This document shows, in pieces, positions 34,601 through 47,513 of a stretch of 64,000 nucleotides of DNA (the stretch's first letter is position 1; each line of letters opens with the position of its first letter). A program made the position numbers and the translations under genes. The notes under the pieces are model-generated. The model saw only the letters and a list, made by a program, of their open reading frames with translations, was not told the DNA's origin and searched no databases. The DNA comes from Corallium rubrum (Eukaryota; Cnidaria; Anthozoa; Scleralcyonacea; Coralliidae), in the NCBI GenBank assembly GCA_964035015.1, contig OZ036002.1:8524143-8588142 (forward strand), given 5' to 3'.

Positions 34601-37600
34601 CTACCCCCAAACATTTATGAAAGGTAGTTCGAGAGACTGGTTCGTTATTCAACAAGACACGACTATCGCCAACCTTATTTTAAGATTATATGGCGACCCA
34701 ATAAACATCAGTTTCGATTTGGTTGGGTGATGTTGTAGCTTATTCTTGGCAAGCCAAGTTCGGATATTGTTTAGGTCGGCATTTAAGTTTTCAACAAGTG
34801 TGTCAAAATTAGATGATGATGAAGATATTTGAAACAGAGATTGTATATACGTACACCACCAGGAGCAGTTGCGTTCGAGAATTTATCTTTGTTGCGTTGC
34901 ATGGCCAAAAAGGCTTCAATACCATGGACTTCAGATTCGTAGGAACTGTCAGCCATTGTTTTGCCTTTGGAAGCTAAACGGAATGCACCCATCCATTTCG
35001 AGTATTGAACCTCCTGGAAAAAGAACACTTGAATTTAGTTTTTCAGAAGAGATGAATCGGATATGATTAGTGCATGTGTAGAAGGCTCACCAGACGATTG
35101 GAGAAGTATTATAGTTTTTATTTTCCTAATGCAACTGGTTTCTTAGTTAATGACAATTGAACTTGGATCTACAGTCCTGAGCAGACGTGATAGTTGATCA
35201 GAAAAATACCATCATCACTACCACCACCACCATCATCATCACCAACACCATCACCACCTTGACCAGCAGCATCACCACCACCACTGCCATCATCACTACC
35301 ATCACCATAATCATCATCATCATCATCATCACCACCACCACCAACAGCATCACCACCTTGACCAGCAGCATCAGCATCATCACCACCACTGCCATTATCA
35401 CCACCACTGCCATCACCACCACCACTGCCATTATCACCACCACTATCATCACCACTGCCATCATCACTACTACCACCAGCATTACCACCACTGCCATCAT
35501 CACCATCACCACTGCCATCATCACCACCACCACCAGCATCACCACCACTGCCATCATCACCATCAACACTGCCATCACCACCACCACCAGCATCACCACC
35601 ACTGCCATCATCATCACCATCGCCATCATCACTACCACCACCAGCACATTACCACTGCCATCATCACTACCACCACCAGCAGCATCACCACCACTGCCAT
35701 CATCACCACTACCACCACTGCCATCATCACTACCACCACCACCACCAGCATCATCACCACTGCTATCACCACCACCACCAGCATCATTACCACTGCCATC
35801 GTCATCACCACCACCACTGCCATCATCACCACCACCACTGCCATCATCACTACCACCACCACCTTCACAACCACCATCATCACTACCAACATTATCATCA
35901 CCACCACCATCACTATCATCACCACCATTATCATCATCATCATTGTCATCACTAACAAACCACCACCATCATCATCACTAACACCACCACCACTATCATC
36001 ATACTTACACTGGTTAGTCCAAGCTCAAGATCAGTTAATTCTTCATGGTCTGGAAACTTAAGTTTTATGCAGTATTTCTCCTTTTGCACATTAACTTCAG
36101 GGTAGACTTCACAACCTAATTTTTCCAATGTCAAGAGAAATAATGACTTATCACGTTGTACCATTAATCAATAAAAAGCCTGAATCATAGCAATCATGTC
36201 ATGATAACAAGTTGTTGTGATGCAACATCTCTCACCTCGTAAGTCAATTTTTTGAATAGGTGCATTCATGGTAGCTTCATTAGATTTGTAGTACGAGAAG
36301 TAGGTGTCTGTAAAAATAAAGGAATTTAATAGATGGCCAAAGACTTGTTTGACATGCTTTTGATGCTAATCAGTTCCCCATGACATATATAGCCGGTAAT
36401 ACTCCCCTCTGAGAGGCTCTATCTCACTTGATAAGAAAAATCATCTGGTATTGGAGTAAACTAACAAAAGGGTTAGTTTTAGGCAGTCTAGAAGGACAAG
36501 CATTTAAGAATAAGATGTACCAGTAAGTTATTTCATAAAAATAATGACAGCTGCTTACCACGGAATACACACCAAAACTTCTTTTTGTCTTTCATTCCTA
36601 ACATTTTATGTCTAAAGATACCAAAGAAAAACTTGTTGAGTCTCATAACGTGTGAGAATACATACTTATAGAACTTCAATACTTTGAGTAATGCAATTCT
36701 TATGCAAGTACAGTACAAAATAGGTTTGTGCAGGCCTTCAGCAGAGCAATGTATGCCCACAAACCTATCTTGAAATATACAGTACAATTATCACCATGAT
36801 AACATACAGGGGCGTTGTGGCTCTGAGATTTTAGGGGTGGCCAAGAGCACAATTTTTCTGACAAACAACAAAATTTTTCCAACATACATATATATAGAAA
36901 AACATCTTCATAAAATATGAGGTAAAAATACATATAAATAAATTTAATAGCAATAGTATCATTTCAAAGAAAAACTGCTATCACAGAGCTTTATACAGAT
37001 ACATGTATGGAAATTCACAACTCACAAGCCAAAAAAAATAAATTAGCATGCAAGTTTACGCCTAGCATAGATATCAGATCTTGTTTACCATATCCAAAAT
37101 TCCAATAAAACTACAATGACATGTTTCTACATTTCTGACACTTTCCAACATTACCACAACACCTCTGATAACATACTCAAAGAATTCTTAAAGCTTGTTG
37201 TTGAAAGCATAAGGGATTATATAATTTCAGGAAAATTAAGGCAAAAATGGGTGAATAATTATTATCTAAACACGTACTTTATCAGTATCAACCAGTCACT
37301 CAACTCTGGCATCTGGTTCAAAGTCTAATCAAAGAAAAACAGGACATAATTTAGTATCAGAACCATTGCTTTTGAAGTTTGGCATTTGTAGTTTTTTTGG
37401 CATCAATCACTACAGTCTAAAAAGGCTTTACTGACCTTTTGGGATGCTGGAGAACTTGTTCCTTCCAAAGTTAGCTAAACCAAAAATAAATGTAGCTTGC
37501 AAGTTAGGATTACACCATTCAGAGATGTATCACAATCCAATTTTTGTTACAGTATTATTGCAGTACAGTATTACATACTAGTTTACTGTAATTACTTTTA

Positions 37601-40600
37601 GTTCTATCAATTACAAACAATGGATGGATGTACAGACAGAACAAAGCAACACATAACTTTTGCTTTACTTTCAGTAGTTACCTGTAAGTCATTCAATGCA
37701 CTTGTAATATCATCATCTTGTTCTTGTATAGTTTGATCTTCCACAGGTGGCGAGGACGATGCTATCTTCACTTGAAACTTTTGAACAAAGAAGAATTTTA
37801 AAGATGTATACAATATTGACAGTTATAATATTGGTGTCCAGTGAAAATGTCCTCAGGTCAAAACGTTCTCACTTCTTCCAAACTGATCGGGGAACATGTC
37901 AACATACATATAATACTCTATATAAGACTTATTAGTATATTTTTGACATTGACAAATACATTCTTCAAATGTTTCACGCCAGTAATCTGTTCTACTGTAT
38001 AAAGCTGCAAGATCAGGCTGTTGCCAGTCTTCACTTGTATCAAATTTCCATTTTTATAGCAACACATAAATACAGCTACAAAGTCTAGTCAAACGATACA
38101 AATAAACCATCTAACTGCTTGAGATATTCACTTACGTACATTTTTTTTAAACTTTCAAATAAGTCTGTTAGTAAACTGGCTTCTTCTTGACTTCTATGAC
38201 CTGAGGATGTTTTGACGTGAGGATGTTTGGCTGGTAAGCATAATATTATCCCATTCCTGCCCGAGCCAGCCAAAAATTGGCCCCTTTATTGTTTTACTAT
38301 GTTTTTACTCATCCAAGGCAATTTTCAGAGTCAAAGTTGACAAAGAATTAATTTTAAAGTTTTTAGCTACAAGATGACAAACCTGTAAGCCAGCAAAGGT
38401 CATCACTTCCTCTTCAGTACAATCCACTTCTTCTGCTCGAACTGACCATTTAGCTTGTTCAAATAACTGATTGATTCTTACATCATCAAGCTTAAAAATA
38501 TAAATGTTTTAAAGTAAATAAAATGAAGCACAGTATGTTATGCTATATACTGTCATTATAATAAGACTATAAATCACAAAAAAATGTCAACTTACTGCTG
38601 GTTTTAAGTCAAAGAAAGAATAATATTTGAATCTCAACATCAAGTGCTCATCTTCCTCTATTTCCTAAGTAAAACATTAACAAAAATTAGACACAGTCTG
38701 CTACATGACAGCACTGATAGGCAAGACAAGTTGTGCAGTGGCAGTTTGTTGTTACAGTATAACTGTATTTTTCATGTTTCAATCAATTAATGAAACAAAG
38801 AAAATGTGTCTATTTACATCTAGAGTATATCAATTTGACACACGTAAGCATGCACACGCGTCTGTATTACCTGTTCCATAAGTGATCTGGATGAATCAAG
38901 CCACCTATAAAAAAATTAACTTCAAATAAATAATTTGAAATGGGTATTATTTTATAATACTGTTACCAAATGCAATTAGTATGTAACAGTTATTGTGTAC
39001 AAGGCTGCATTAATAACTAACCAAGTCCTGCCCAAACCAGCTAAAAGTAGCCTGTTGGTTTTACACTGTCTAATAAAAGACAAGGGCAATGGAACAGGAA
39101 AGCTATAGTCCTCAACAATAACTACCTGGTTTGGAAACTAGGCAAAAGTCATTGTTCTTCACTGAACGTATTAGCAAAGTCAGATGGCATACATGTGGGG
39201 AGCAATGAGTTAATAAGTGATCAACCCCTTTCTGCTTGAGCAAGCCAAAAATGGGCCCTTTATAGTTTTACTGTGTTTGTAATGCCCAACAATTTTACTT
39301 ATGACAAACTGAAAAGAAAAACTCTCAGATATCCAAGTAGCAATGAACAACAATTCAAAATCTTTTAGTGCAATTTTTCATGTCAACACACAGAAAGTTA
39401 ACTTTTAATGACTTATTGCATAATCATTGGTTTATTTTTCAGCTTAAAAGTCACCACTTTAAATGAGCAATGAAATCATATATATTATCTCAAGACAAAT
39501 AATTAATGATAATACGAAAAACCAGATCTATTCATAGTGTACTTTATATTATGGAAATGTAACTTTATTAAAAATTTTGATAAGAATTTCAGGCAATTTT
39601 GACATGTATTGCTGCGAAATATTCAAGAAAAATTCATACATTAAGTTAAGACTGAAAAATCAATATTTAACCCTAGGCTAAAATGTCTGCCCCCAAAACA
39701 GAACCGAGCACTATGCCTATGCCTAAAATATATTTTTTACAAGATGTGCACACTGTGCAATCTATAGATTCAGGTATCGTAGTTAAGCCTCTTATATGAA
39801 ACAACACAAAATATTATTAGGCATGAGCTACCGTATCAAGCTGTCAAAAGAACTGCATATAAATAGTATAATTACTGTATATATTGTAAATTCTCTCGTT
39901 TACCCTTTTTGGTTTGCAGTGGCAGAAGATATTTTATATTGGAAGAACTAATTCCTCAATAGAATAATAGAGTGTATTTTGCCCCAAAGCAAATTTTAGG
40001 CCACTCTTAGCCCCATCTTCAGATATTGGAGGCACTTATAATCCCCTCATTAGAAATACAATACTGCAGGGGCTATATTGCTATAACCCACCTGGTCCAC
40101 CTTTTCCGTGTGCCTTTTTATACATACTGTACAATGTAGGACTGTCATGGCAATAGAAGTGTTCCTAAATTATATTGTTGTTACCATTTATTAAAATTCA
40201 CTGGAAACTTCCTGCTTTGAATTTATTGGTTTTTCAGCAACCAATAGTCGATCAACCATATTCATAAATGGCCATGGAATTAATATTCTTTTATGTGCAT
40301 ATAGATTAGCCTCTCTGAACTTTTTTTTCATGTGTGAAATTCAAAAGAATCTTTATTCTAAAACGAGATCAGAGGGGCTAATTTATATGAACATAAAAGG
40401 GTTTTAATTAAATCATCAGCCATTTATGAATAAGGTCTATAAGAAATAGGGTTATTAGTCAAACACCAATCAAATTCAAAGTGGGAAGTTGTTCGATAAA
40501 CTTTGAAGAAATGATATGATAAGATAGTGAAAATGAATTGCAGTAATATTCCAGGAACACTTCCGTTGCCATGACAGTACATTGCATGGATCAATGTTGT

Positions 40601-43600
40601 GCTTCACATGGTCAACCCATTCCTGCCACAGCCAGTCAAAAACTTCCTTTTTATTAATTTTACTCTATCTAATGTCAGATCATTTTACTGGTCAAAGGAA
40701 GAACCCTCAGACAGCCTAAGCAGCAAATGGGTTAACATGTCATTAACCCACTCCTGCCTAAAGCTAGCTAAAACAGCCTCTGTTATTTTTACTGTCAACA
40801 CCAGATGATTTTACTCATCAAAATGAATGGGAAACATCTCAGAAAGCCAACAATGATTAACCCTTTCACTCGGATTGTTACGGGACTGGTTTATCTTTTT
40901 ATTCTAACTCCAGACCTTTAAAGAAAGAACCCTCAGTTAGCCTGAGCAGGAATGAGATAAAATACCCATAGAAATCTCCAAATCAGTTAATTATACAATA
41001 TGCCTAATTTGCCATGTGGACAACATTTCTTCCTTTTACTTTCTAAAAATAAACCTTAAGTTAAACCTTATTGAAATGTTCCTATCTACATGACCTCTCC
41101 TTAAGAAGTTGTCTGGAATTAAGCCACAGAAAAACCCTTAATTCTCATCACTGTACACAGTGACTACAGTAATCACTAACCAAAACATTTAAAGTCATAC
41201 ATGGACATATTTTTGTATTTTATTATAGAATGTAAATACACCTCCCCGAAGTGAGAATCTAAAGAAAATTCATTTCTTTTATATCTATATTTATTTTAAT
41301 TATTATTATTATTATTATTTATTTATTGATTTATATGCATCTTTAGTTTGATTTTAGTTTGATGCTTAATGTCCCAATTTTGAAGTAAAAAAATTCTGCC
41401 AGTTTGTATATATCAGTAATAATGACAAACCAGTATGCTTCAAGATTATTCGTCCATGATAACAAAAATAGAGAATTATGTACACTCCCATTTGAGACAG
41501 CTATGCATTTCTTGGGTAACAGAGAAAAACTCTCTCCAAATTGAAATTATATATAATATACCATATTTTATAGTTTCACCAAAAATAGGATGTAAATCCC
41601 CTGTCCCCTCAAAATTTTTAAAATTAATGTTGAGATAAAAATTCCGTCGTTCATTTTAACACCTTGGGGGCCTGGGACTCAGGATCGAGTCAATCCAAAA
41701 CAACTACGTTTCGGCTTATTGATTCACAAAAACATATATTTGACTGAAAAAACGAACTGTCAAGCACACACCCATTTTCCAGTATACATGGGAGTTCCAA
41801 CTAAGAAACAGTTGGCTTAGGTTCCTGAGTCCCAGGCCCCCAAGGTATTAAAATGAATGATGGAAATTTTTGAGAATTGGCATGTTCAGAAGCCAATATG
41901 TCAGAAACTATTTGACTAAGTCAAGAACGGCAAAAAACTTATTAACTGATTTTTTCTGCTCTATTTAAATACAGTAAAACCCCGCAAGTGATATAAGCAC
42001 TTTAACCTATTAAAATTATTTGGCCTTACCCAGTTCGGGGCTGTACATATGAGGTGGGCTGGCCTAGTTTATACTGTGACTGGTTTTACATCATGAAAAT
42101 CTTTCTTTGACTACAACAAGGAATTATAATATTCTGTGTGCTATACCTACAGAAAAAACAAACTCACTTTTGCTTTGTTTTGTGATTTTGCATTTCTCAA
42201 ATAGTCATATGATTTTTCTGACATAAAATCAGCCCCGGGCTAGCTAACGTCATATGAACAGCCCCTTTTGATGGGCATGGGTTGAATACTGGAATTTGGG
42301 CACATCTAACATCATCGTAAAAATAATAATTGAGTTCCCAATATCACTTATGTATTTATAATACCATTTCAAAAATGCACTTTTATAACTCGGCTTCATG
42401 CAAACTTGTTCACCATCACAAATTTTAGCAGAACACATATCCTGACAAGAAAAGCTTATACATTGTTTCCAGTTTCCATTTTTCTGCTTTCCAATGAATT
42501 ATACAAACACTTGTGAATTTTTGAGATGATACAAAAAAATTGAAAAGCCTTCCCATGTTTAACACTGCCATATTGTTCATTATCCTTTCAATTCGCTTGT
42601 CATCTTTTCTCATTTATCCATTCAATTTACTTGCTATTTACTTTTTATTTGCTATTTCCCTCTTTTACTGTGAATACGTACATGTATAATACACATGTAC
42701 AAAAATTGAAATAATACAGTGACAGCAAAAGCATGCCCCTTGAACAAAAGTAGCTTTCATTTTCTCACTAATTAAAGCTGGCCATAGAGATTATAAGAGA
42801 ATCCCTTTGTGACCTATTCCCGCATTTTTTCGCCTCAAACGCACATGTGAAACGTCAAAATGTTTGTCAAACACTATTAATAATATCAAAGAAGAACTGG
42901 TAGCAGCTGTTCGAAACATTAAAACGCAAATACAAACGGTAGTGTCAGACGAATTGCTTTCGCCTTCAACTATTTACAGTAATATCGTCAACTTTGTGTT
43001 CAACGTAAACATTGCTTGCATAATTAGGAAAAATCAATGTTTACTTGTTCGAATTCAATACGCCGACAAGTCTGGTCTAATTAATAACTCTTCCACGAGA
43101 TGTAGAATACAACAAGGGGAATTTATAGCTAAGCCCTCCTCCCAAAACCACACCGTTTATTAAAAAAATTAAGCTCACAGCGTCAAGTTCATTTCTCAAC
43201 CTGCCCCTGTAGATTAAGAAATTATATCTGACGGTGTTTCTTATCACGCGAGACACTTTAATAAGCCGGGGTTTTTTGCTGTAAATTGTGTTAATACACA
43301 GAGGCGTCAATTCGTGTCATTTACATGTAAATTATAAAACGAATTATTTTGTCAAAGAATTTCTTAATTTATTTCGAACTTACCCAGAATGAAAAACAAC
43401 CTTTTCTGGCAAGGTTTTGGCCCTGTAAAGCGTCTCCACGCTTTGTGCACTGCTCGAAGAAAGAATATGGTTCTCGGAGTCGTTGCTGTCGAAGGACCGA
43501 TGGCTTTTTGGTGAACCAGGCGTCGAAGCACTGTGCGTGCTACCGTTCAGGCTGCCCGTTCGGTTCTGTTGGCCGGGAACAGCGAGTCTTCCATCGGTAC

Positions 43601-44452
43601 TTGCTGGACTCGAAGAGTTCAATATGTCCTCGGAGTTGTCACTGTGAACTGACCCTTGAGAGTTCTGTCTCTTGGCGCTTCGACGAGGGGTTCGCTTTTC
43701 TTTTTTGTCGCCATGTCGCACTGGGGGTTTGAGAAGGGACAGTTCTTCGGGATGTCGGATTCCGAAGTGATTGCACACCTCGGTGACGGCGTGGAAGACC
43801 TTCTTCGAAAAGTCCACGGTCGTGTCGACGAACTGCAAATCGGGCAGTTGAAGATGGACGTTCTTGTGTTTTGGCGTGAACTCAAGCTTCGAGTCCGCTT
43901 GAACGCCGCACACGTCGAGCGTGACACGCGAACGTAGCAGCCATGTCCTTCGCTGTGGCCACCACAAGGCATGGTCAGACCAGTCTCTCGATACTCCTAG
44001 AACGACATTCCGTTAATCAGAAAACGTAGTAGACACGAAAAGTATATAACTTACACGGGTTCAAGAAAAGGTCAGCGTATTTATGATAAACCGCACCTTC
44101 ATATTTACCTCGACCGATTCGAAATGTCCGAACACTAAAAAGGGGCATACAATAGCCTATGAAGACCCAACCAGAAGTTGCACAAAAAATGTCTTAACGA
44201 TAACCCCGTTCATTTTGATCAGTATACGTTGTATTTTATATACCAGTTGAAATAAAACGACGACAGCATTCGGCTTATCATCGACGGTTAATATTTCATC
44301 TGGTTTCAAACGAACTCGGACTACTCACCGAGTCTGTTGACCAATTCCACCATTAGATTTCCCACAAACGTTTGCCCAGTGACTTCCAGGGTCTTTTCAA
44401 CGTTTAGATCAGACACGTATATAGTAAGCAACCATTTCTGTTGTCGAGACAT
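31619..44452 (-). CDS. FERMT: Kindlin (fermitin family), integrin co-activator
   Basis: Kindlin binds integrin beta tails with talin at adhesions. Coding exons, minus strand: 44329-44452, 43384-43996, 38871-38904, 38596-38664, 38383-38490, 37682-37777, 37436-37474, 37278-37324, 36559-36611, 36236-36307, 36009-36115, 34855-35013, 33141-33203, 32349-32504, 31619-31909. They total 2031 nt and 676 residues with all phases matching; human kindlins have about 663-691. F0 begins [18 protein letters not shown]1 has [27 protein letters not shown] and a basic, Ser/Asn-rich loop (about 150-245). F2 starts [11 protein letters not shown], with [10 protein letters not shown] and [11 protein letters not shown]. 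It is split by a PH domain (about 370-475; [18 protein letters not shown]), then resumes with [15 protein letters not shown] and [15 protein letters not shown]3 ends [20 protein letters not shown]. The integrin-contact Gln-Trp pair is Ser-Trp (611-612). Confidence 0.97.
32134..32286. repeat. Hairpin MITE in the last kindlin intron
   Basis: TAGATTCCATTTTG...CAGTTACAGATGCACAG...CACAACGTGGTAAGAAC folds onto its complement ending CAAAATGGAATCTA, with arms of about 65 bases. It lies between coding exons 14 and 15. Confidence 0.8.
32866..33088. repeat. Hairpin MITE in a kindlin intron
   Basis: GAAATAGAAAACATTTTTTC...ATAGAAACACTTGTGGAAGT and TTGGGAGAACTCGAAAT are mirrored by ATTTCTCGTTCTCCCAA...GGAAACACGGAAAATGTTTT. 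Part of the arm (ATAGAAACAC with TGGGAGAACTC) recurs inside the insertion at 46640-46942, so the family is dispersed. Confidence 0.7.
33875..34800 (-). mobile_element. 5'-truncated, frameshifted CR1/L2-type LINE fragment
   Basis: On the minus strand, 34124-34405 encodes the end of a non-LTR reverse-transcriptase [38 protein letters not shown], then [15 protein letters not shown]. Upstream, in shifted frames, are [17 protein letters not shown] (about 34500-34560) and [19 protein letters not shown] (about 34725-34785), both typical of reverse-transcriptase thumb and connection regions. The 3' end is a short (TACC)n tract at 33875-33893, as in CR1/L2 elements. Frameshifts and 5' truncation make it inactive. 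It lies in the kindlin intron between exons 12 and 13, in the same orientation as the gene. Confidence 0.85.
35206..35999. repeat. ~790 bp (CAC/CAT) trinucleotide repeat at the kindlin exon 11 splice donor
   Basis: Interspersed CAC and CAT triplets run without a real break. Read in the sense of kindlin they are GTG/ATG triplets, starting within about 10 bases of the exon 11 donor GTAAGT (36003-36008). The long Thr/Ile/Ser and Val/Met frames across it are repeat artefacts. Confidence 0.95.
38256..38340. repeat. Dispersed TCCTGCC...ATTTTACT repeat family, first unit
   Basis: A unit reading roughly TCCTGCC, AGCC..AAAA, TTTTACT, GTCTAATGCCAGA, TTTTACTCATCAA, AGAACCCTCAGA and ATGGGTTAA occurs here. 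It recurs at about 39025-39090, 39218-39330, 40609-40735, 40740-40850, 40890-40965 and 52520-52600. Two or more units stand in tandem at 40609-40965. Confidence 0.6.
40256..40436. mobile_element. MITE, copy 2 of the family at 1040-1694
   Basis: Terminal repeats TATTCATAAATGGC / CCATTTATGAATA enclose TTTTATGTGCATATA and TATATGAACATAAAAG. The centre, CTTTATTCTAAAACG, lacks the insertion seen in copy 1. Confidence 0.75.
40609..40965. repeat. Tandem units of the TCCTGCC...ATTTTACT repeat
   Basis: At least three diverged units of about 120 bases carry TTTTACT, GATCATTTTACTGGTCAA / GATGATTTTACTCATCAA, the CCTCAGA..GCC block and GGGTTAA / TTAACCC junctions. They lie in the large kindlin intron. Confidence 0.65.
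41642..41866. mobile_element. MITE with ~45 bp terminal inverted repeats
   Basis: TCATTTTAACACCTTGGGGG plus CCTGGGACTCAGGA on the left is mirrored by TCCTGAGTCCCAGG plus CCCCCAAGGTATTAAAATGA on the right. The interior of about 130 bp is non-coding. Confidence 0.75.
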
Positions 44453-45255
44453 GGTTCCAAATGAGTTCCAAAAGATGTTATTAATACCAGTAGTAGTAAT
44501 AAATACCAGTAGTAGTAATAAATACCGTAGATCACAACGTAGCGAGAACCTTGTTGCTTTTGATCTATTTAAGACACTTCCCTCGCAATACTAGTATTTG
44601 TGTTAGTTCATTCTAAACATAAAACGCTTCTCTAACTTGTCCAAGACCTAGAAACAGCGCTAATATATTCGCTTGTTGGGAATCGTTTGCAGATATATAT
44701 TTACGATTTGCGCTGTCAGGGCGAGCTTCCGGTGCGAATTCGCCAGACTAAAAGCACGTGACCAATTATCGTCGAAAAGAATTTGCATAATCACTGTGGC
44801 TAATTATATGGGCAACACCTTTCGAAAGAATTTTCTTCGAATTCGGCAAGATTCTAGAACATAACGAAAACTGAACTATTTCGTCTCACCATTAGTAGTC
44901 TCGTTAAACACAATTCTGACTGTCTCATCGCGAAGGATCGAATAGCAGTGTCTCTCATCTCGCATCGGGCCTGTTCGACAGGATTTAATTTTGACAACTG
45001 GCAAAAAAGATGACCTTATATGGATAGCATAACCAAGGAAATCTTAATCTTGAGAGGGGTGGGGAGTTAAGGCAATTTTCCGTGCAAGAGTTGTTTCTTT
45101 TTCCCGCCAAAAACCTCTACAAGATTTTTTCCCCAATTTACGCCGTATCTAGTATCTACATTCTACAATTTGGTCGTCCACATTCGACATTTTTTCCGCT
45201 CTGTCAAACCTGCGCTGAAAGTTTTCTTTGATGTTCGCCCAACCCTGGCCCCTCC
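44453..45255. other. Kindlin 5' flank
   Basis: Sequence upstream of the kindlin ATG. It starts with a two-copy 21 bp tandem repeat (ATACCAGTAGTAGTAATAA, 44488-44529). No coding exon is seen. The 5' UTR and promoter must lie here, but no element can be placed with confidence. Confidence 0.4.
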
Positions 45256-46475
45256 TCAAGAATATAATAGTCCATACATAATACCTTAGTCAATCGGACA
45301 TTGGGAATTAGAGATAATTCGAAACGCTGACGACAACCAAATTAAAGTAGTTTAAATTTTTGCATAATTATGAAGCCTAATAAATTATGTTCATTATTTC
45401 AGTTTGCGTCAAAAATTATAGTGTAATTTATTCGCGGCTATTTATGTGTTTAATGTGCTATAATTAATTTAAATTTACATTAGAATGATACTTCCGTACA
45501 AGCCCAGACAAATGAAAAGGCAAACAAAACAGAATCACGATGATATGCAGAATCCTTCCTGTACGATGAAGCACTACACCAAACAATACATGACTCCAGG
45601 GGTGTCGGAAGCGCGCGGAGGGGGGGGGGGGGGCTGGGCACCCCCACGTTTTTTGCTGGGGGGCCAGAATATGTTTGCCCCCCCCCCCCCTACTTTATAA
45701 CAAGGCCAGTAATAAAGTTATGATTAACAAAATCACTAACCCTAGCTAACCCACGACTTTGAATAAAGATATAATAAAGAAATTTGAATGCGGATATTCA
45801 ATGTCCGAAAAAGTGTTGTCTTTTGAGTATTTTATGACGTTTTTGGACCTTTAGAATTCTGTAAAACATTGTCCTAAAATGCAGGAAATGGCATTTCAGA
45901 GACTCTAGATTTCAAAATTTCCCGGTGGAGCATGCCCCCCGGAACCCCCTAAAAAGTTTGGGAATATGGGTGTCGATTGGTAGGTTAATAAACTCACTAG
46001 CGTCGCCTGTTGGCGTTCGTTTTGGAATTGGAGGAAGAATTCTTAATCGCAATTTCAAATAAAGACAATAATAAAAGCAATATTCCAGAAAATTCCTAAA
46101 GAACAAGATTTTTATTCTCATCAATAATTCACAAGATAAAAAAAGGAAATCAGTACGGAGGCAGAGGTACGGAGGCAGAGTTTGGGTACGTGATCAAACA
46201 ATTGCATAGACTAAAGTCAACTTATAAAACAAAACAAACTCCGAAAAGTAGCAAATAATCTCAGTGACTCTCCCGCTCCTTCTTCTAACTCTTCTGTCTT
46301 TTTTTATAATCTCATACTTAGAAATTTTAAAATACTATATTCTTGTAAAAATAACAATCCTAACTTGCTATTATTAGAATCTATACATATAAGGTTTAAC
46401 CGGCCTGACTCTGGTCAAAGCGACAAAAGAGCTAACACTTTTCCATAATTTATTCACCGATAACCCAAATGCATG
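45256..46475. repeat. Tandem duplication, first copy
   Basis: Block A (45256-45596) contains TTAGTCAATCGGACATTGGG and TGATACTTCCGTACAAGCCC. Block B (about 45967-46475) contains AATTGGAGGAAGAATTCTTA and ACCGATAACCCAAATGCATG. They are separated here by a segment with G12-type and C10-type runs (45597-45960). The same A-B order is repeated at 46498-48145. Confidence 0.85.
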
Positions 46476-46497
46476 GATATATGCATTTATACCCAAA

Positions 46498-47478
46498 TCA
46501 AGAATATAATAGTCGATACATAATACCTTAGTCAATCGGACATTGGGAATTAGAGATAATTCGAAACGCTGACGACAACCAAATTAGGCCTAAAGTAGTT
46601 TAAATTTTTGCATAATTATGAAGCCTAATAAATTATGTTTTTTAAAACCTGTACTGGCTGTACACAAGTTAAATAACGACATTTGTTTTGTAAAATCACT
46701 GATCTCTTAATGTATTTGGTTCTAAATAAATACCCAATTAATGGCGTAATCGAGCAAAAGTTTGAGAGAATAATCTGGAGTTCTCCCACACTACCATGAG
46801 TGTTTCTATAAAGACGCAAGGAGGCATGGAAAAATTATTTTTATAAATAACTCGGCAGAATGATGTAATTGATGGCGTCAGTTTCAAATGCAAATAGAAC
46901 AAACGGCGAAGAGAACGTCAGAGAAGAACAATATTTAATTTCACTATTATTTCAGTTTGCGTCAAAAATTATAGTGTAATTTATTCGTGGCTATTTTGTG
47001 TTTAATGTGCTATAATTAATTTAAATTTACATTAGAATGATACTTCCGTACAAGCCCAGACAAATGAAAAGGCAAACAAAACAGAATCACGATGATACGC
47101 AGAATCCTTCCTGTAGGATGAAGCACCACACCAAACAATACATGACTCAACGCGTATGGGAGAATGGGTGTCGATTGGTAGGGGATGATAGACAATTGCG
47201 AAACCATCAGGCATGTCAACTGGCATCCACATTTTGACTGGCTACACCAAAGCAGGCTTGGACTGGCCTACGCCGCAGAACAGTGGCTGAGAGTATTCTA
47301 TAGAACAATGGAGGGATGGCATCCCATTGTCCCTAGACAACTAATGGGCCAGTACAAGCCTGTCCTAAAATAAATTAGGTTATAAAGTTTGTTCTAGGGT
47401 AGTCCCAAAACGTAAGAAATGGCATTTCAGAATTCAGAGACCTTATAGGTTTTATAAAGAACCACACCGAGCCAGAAC

Positions 47479-47513
<35 letters not shown>

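Larger units (their letters stand above)
38905..43383 (-). other. Large kindlin intron (between exons 2 and 3)
   Basis: This 4.5 kb intron is AT-rich. Apart from the repeats listed separately, it shows no convincing coding exon on either strand, and the exons on either side join in frame (GG|G, Gly246). Confidence 0.7.

Noticed and set aside
35187..35981. A 264-codon open frame and opposing 149- and 108-codon frames
   Set aside because: They are translations of the CAC/CAT trinucleotide repeat; any frame of such a repeat lacks stops.
41960..42250. A pogo-type element beginning ACAGTAAAACCCCGC
   Set aside because: Only one possible end is seen; no matching inverted terminus was found.
43349..43972. 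127-, 117- and 93-codon frames overlapping kindlin exon 2
   Set aside because: Shadow frames of the real exon, which is GC-richer than its surroundings and matches kindlin F0/F1 in only one frame.
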